From assembly GCF_000196015.1 (NCBI RefSeq), contig NC_007972.2, positions 107,460 to 171,459 on the forward strand: a stretch of DNA of 64,000 nucleotides. The letters are read 5' to 3'. A program made the position numbers and the translations under genes. The notes under the pieces were generated by a model. That model was not told where the DNA came from, ran no database searches, and was given only the letters and a program-made list of their open reading frames with translations. This DNA comes from Cupriavidus metallidurans CH34. GTDB taxonomy: Bacteria; Pseudomonadota; Gammaproteobacteria; Burkholderiales; Burkholderiaceae. Positions within the stretch are counted from its first letter, which is position 1, and every line of letters starts with the position of its first letter. Below, piece after piece: positions 61,745 to 64,000 of the stretch.

Positions 61745-61985
61745 GCGCGACTATGGTCGCACCAAGTCCGTCGCCATCCGACATGGTTGGACGTGGTGCC
61801 ATTAGGTGCCAGATGACGGATCGGAGTTACCCACAGCGTAAGTCGGACATTGTGTCAGCACGTGCCACCAATTGGGGCTAAGTCTTACATGGTGCCTGTT
61901 TGCATAACGGCACAAGTCAAGCAACAGGCAGTTGGTGGCACTTCCTCTTCGTTGCTGGCACCAAGTCCGACCAAGTCGGTCAATG
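61745..61985. repeat. Repeat-rich region upstream of helicase gene
   Basis: Contains GCACCAAGTCCG twice (61759-61770, 61958-61969), TTGGTGGCACTT (61932-61943), GTGCCACCAATTGG (61862-61875) and ACCAAGTCGGT (61970-61980). The words match or mirror those upstream of the parM-like gene (AAGTGCCACC, GAAGTCGGTCC). Probable operator or centromere-like sites used by a common DNA-binding protein. Confidence 0.6.
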
Positions 61986-62014
61986 ACCATCCCAGGCATT
62001 CGCCACACCGAGTT

Positions 62015-63754
62015 ATGTCTCTCGCAGAAGTTCTCGAAAAGCTGAATCCGTCCCAGCGGGAAGTCGTTGACTGCCGCGACCATTGCGTGGCCGTCGCTGT
62101 GCCTGGTGCAGGGAAGACAGCGACGATTGCCGCCAAAGCCGCGTTGCTTCTGAGCAACCCAGCCCTTACCGTAGGTGCGGTCACTTTTAGCAAGGATGCT
62201 GCGATTGAGCTTCGCGATCGGATTCTCAAATTGGCGGGTCCTACGGCAAAAAAGCGGCTGGTCGCAGGCACCTTTCACTCACTCGCATACAAGCAATTGG
62301 GCAAGAATGGAGGCAAGTTGAACGACATCGTCACCGACGGTGTCCGCGCAGCGATCGTTGGCCAGATCCTTCAGGAGCGCGGCATCGATTGGAAGGTGGA
62401 GGATGCGCTGGCCTCCATAGAACGTTCGAAGCATCATTTGGACGATCCGAAGCCCGGTACTGTAGACGCACAGATCTTCGAGGCATACCAAGCCGCTTTG
62501 TCACGAAACGGGAAGATCGACTTTCAGGACATGCTGCGCATGGCGGTGGCCGGCATGCTAACGGGTGGCATCCGGCCCTACTCCGTTCACCACCTGCTGG
62601 TCGACGAATATCAAGATTGCGATAGCCTGCAATCGCGGTGGACTTCATTGCATGCGGCGGCCGGCTCTGTTGTGTGTGTCGTCGGGGACGATGATCAAAC
62701 CATCTTTGGCTTTCGTGACGCCCTCGGCTATCAGGGCATGGAGGCGTTCATCAAGGAGTTTGATGCTCGCGCTATCGTGCTCGGCAAGAACTATCGCTCT
62801 CATTCCGAGATTCTGAGTGCCGCTGACAAAATTATCCGTAACAACGCGCAGCGGATTTCGAAGGACCTGTTGGCACATCGGGGCTCCGGCGGCTCAGTCG
62901 AATTCAAGAGATTCGACGACGAGTACAAGGAAGCGGTTGCCGTAGTTGAAACGCTGGCGCCGGCGATTCGTGCTGGGAAGACCGCCGCGGTGCTCGCTCG
63001 GACTAATCGCATTCTTGATCCCATAGAGGCGGTGTGTAGATCCCATGGAGTGAAGTACTACCGTGCCGCCGGCAAATCGATCCTCGATCGTCCCGAGGCA
63101 GCACTGATGGGAGATATGTTGGAGCTTATACAGCGAGCAAAGTTGACTGGTGTCGATGCTCTACTTGGATACTCTGGCATCGGAACCCTTGAGCTTCAAC
63201 AGCTTCACGCCCAGGAAGCCGCCGAGGGTGAGTTGATCTCTGCCCCGCGCAAAAAGGACCTGGTCGAATCGGGAATATCAGAGGAGACGGCCGAGAAGTA
63301 CAGGGATTTCTTGAAACGACTCGCCGAATGGCGTGCCCTATACGATCGCGAATTCCATGCGCTGACGTTGGATGGGGTCCGCGAATGGATGCTCAAGTAT
63401 GTGACTGAGGACGCCGGCAAGCGTGCCATCAACACCTGCTACGACGTCCTCAGCCAGCTCAACGGACCATTCGTGGCCCGCCTTGAGTATCTTCGACGGA
63501 GAAACAACGAACCCGCCGCCGACGCCCTCGTGCTAACCACCATGCACGCCTCAAAAGGACGGGAGTGGGACAGCGTAGCCATAGTCCGAGCCGAAGAGAC
63601 AATCGTTCCCGACAGCGAAAGCCCAGAAAGCGAAGAAAGGCGCCTCTTCTACGTCGCCGTCACGCGCGCCAGGGATTGCCTGTTTATCTCAACGGCGAAG
63701 AAGAACCCGACCTCGCGCTTCGTCCTTGAGGCTGGCCTAAGCCTTACTTCCTGA
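62015..63754 (+). CDS. UvrD/Rep-family superfamily 1 helicase
   Basis: 579 residues from ATG 62015 (MSLAEVLEKLNPSQREVVDC). Motif I VPGAGKTATIAAKA at about 30-43, motif II LLVDEYQDCDSLQ, motif III VVGDDDQTIFGFRDA, motif IV NYRSHSEIL, motif V TTMHASKGREWDSV, motif VI YVAVTRARDCLF. An ATP-driven 3'-5' DNA helicase, shorter than UvrD (about 720). On an element it may unwind DNA in transfer or replication, or act in defence; nothing here decides. The open frame to 61850 runs through the repeats and is unlikely to be translated. Confidence 0.92.
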   Translation: MSLAEVLEKLNPSQREVVDCRDHCVAVAVPGAGKTATIAAKAALLLSNPALTVGAVTFSKDAAIELRDRILKLAGPTAKKRLVAGTFHSLAYKQLGKNGGKLNDIVTDGVRAAIVGQILQERGIDWKVEDALASIERSKHHLDDPKPGTVDAQIFEAYQAALSRNGKIDFQDMLRMAVAGMLTGGIRPYSVHHLLVDEYQDCDSLQSRWTSLHAAAGSVVCVVGDDDQTIFGFRDALGYQGMEAFIKEFDARAIVLGKNYRSHSEILSAADKIIRNNAQRISKDLLAHRGSGGSVEFKRFDDEYKEAVAVVETLAPAIRAGKTAAVLARTNRILDPIEAVCRSHGVKYYRAAGKSILDRPEAALMGDMLELIQRAKLTGVDALLGYSGIGTLELQQLHAQEAAEGELISAPRKKDLVESGISEETAEKYRDFLKRLAEWRALYDREFHALTLDGVREWMLKYVTEDAGKRAINTCYDVLSQLNGPFVARLEYLRRRNNEPAADALVLTTMHASKGREWDSVAIVRAEETIVPDSESPESEERRLFYVAVTRARDCLFISTAKKNPTSRFVLEAGLSLTS

Positions 63755-64000
63755 GGCGCGCATTCTTTGTGCGTTATATGGCACTTTCGTAGAATTCCTC
63801 GCCTTTTACTTTAACAACGACCCGTAAGTACCGGGGGAACAGCTCGATCTCTCGGGTACAACAGGCACAAAGTTAACTTGCGTATACGTCTAAGGGCCGC
63901 TAACCTTCACGGCAACGCAACCGCGGACGTCATTTTTGCCGAAAACGGTTGCACGATCCACCGGCGGTTCCGGTGAACAGCTTAAAGGTTTTTGAACCGA
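63755..64000. other. Non-coding right edge
   Basis: About 245 bases, no gene recognised. A short inverted repeat CACCGG/CCGGTG lies near 63960. The next gene is presumably beyond the window. Confidence 0.4.

Noticed and set aside
1..64000. CRISPR array, rRNA or tRNA genes
   Set aside because: No regularly spaced direct repeats with unique spacers and no recognisable rRNA or tRNA sequence were seen. A tRNA 3'-end fragment at an attachment site cannot be excluded by eye.

Overview
The window reads as accessory DNA of a high-GC beta-proteobacterium. Codon use, the ICE- and plasmid-type genes and the IS21/IS30 elements suggest Burkholderiales (Ralstonia/Cupriavidus/Burkholderia type). That placement is an inference from style; no rRNA, tRNA or housekeeping marker was seen.

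Left part (1-21 kb) is a patchwork of conflict and accessory genes. It starts with a truncated STAND NTPase carrying a Cap4-like nuclease domain (candidate Avs-type antiphage gene, 1-2642, minus). Two tandem RHS/small-downstream-protein modules follow; the first RHS gene is split by an IS21-family element (4752-7439) and the second is intact (10135-13182). Then come an alpha/beta-hydrolase with an Ala in place of the nucleophilic Ser, a DUF5131 gene followed in frame by a DNA-methylase remnant, a Zn-ribbon protein, an exported DNA/RNA non-specific endonuclease, a TraB/PrgY-like membrane protein, an HU gene whose stop was apparently lost through a 7-bp tandem duplication, and two HEPN-like genes.

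Middle part (21-34 kb) holds mobile-element maintenance genes: a tyrosine recombinase with a Fis-like C-terminal helix-turn-helix, a 1.1-kb non-coding segment with a candidate small RNA and palindromic repeats, a ParM-like actin with its partner, a minus-strand operon with primase, SSB and small proteins, an IS30-family insertion, and a plus-strand pair coding for a coiled-coil DNA-binding-like protein and an FlhC/SetC/AcaC-like activator.

Right part (35-62 kb) is a transfer machine. One long minus-strand operon runs from virB8-virB9-virB10 through two lytic transglycosylases straight into a type IVb pilus set of R64/IncI type (TcpQ-like, pilN, pilO, pilP, pilQ, pilR, pilS, pilV). Diverging from it are virB11, virB2, virB3, virB4, virB5/trbJ, virB6/trbL, a degenerate MobH/TraI-like protein, a TraD coupling ATPase, several ICE-type membrane proteins and a UvrD-like helicase. 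A prepilin peptidase and a relaxase with intact metal ligands were not found, so the element probably continues beyond 64 kb.

Two regulatory patterns stand out. A 14-18-bp palindrome centred on GGAACATGTTCC occurs three times, twice in the intergenic regions between divergent operons of the mobile element. A second family of words built on AAGTGCCAC and AAGTCSG clusters upstream of both the parM-like gene and the helicase gene.
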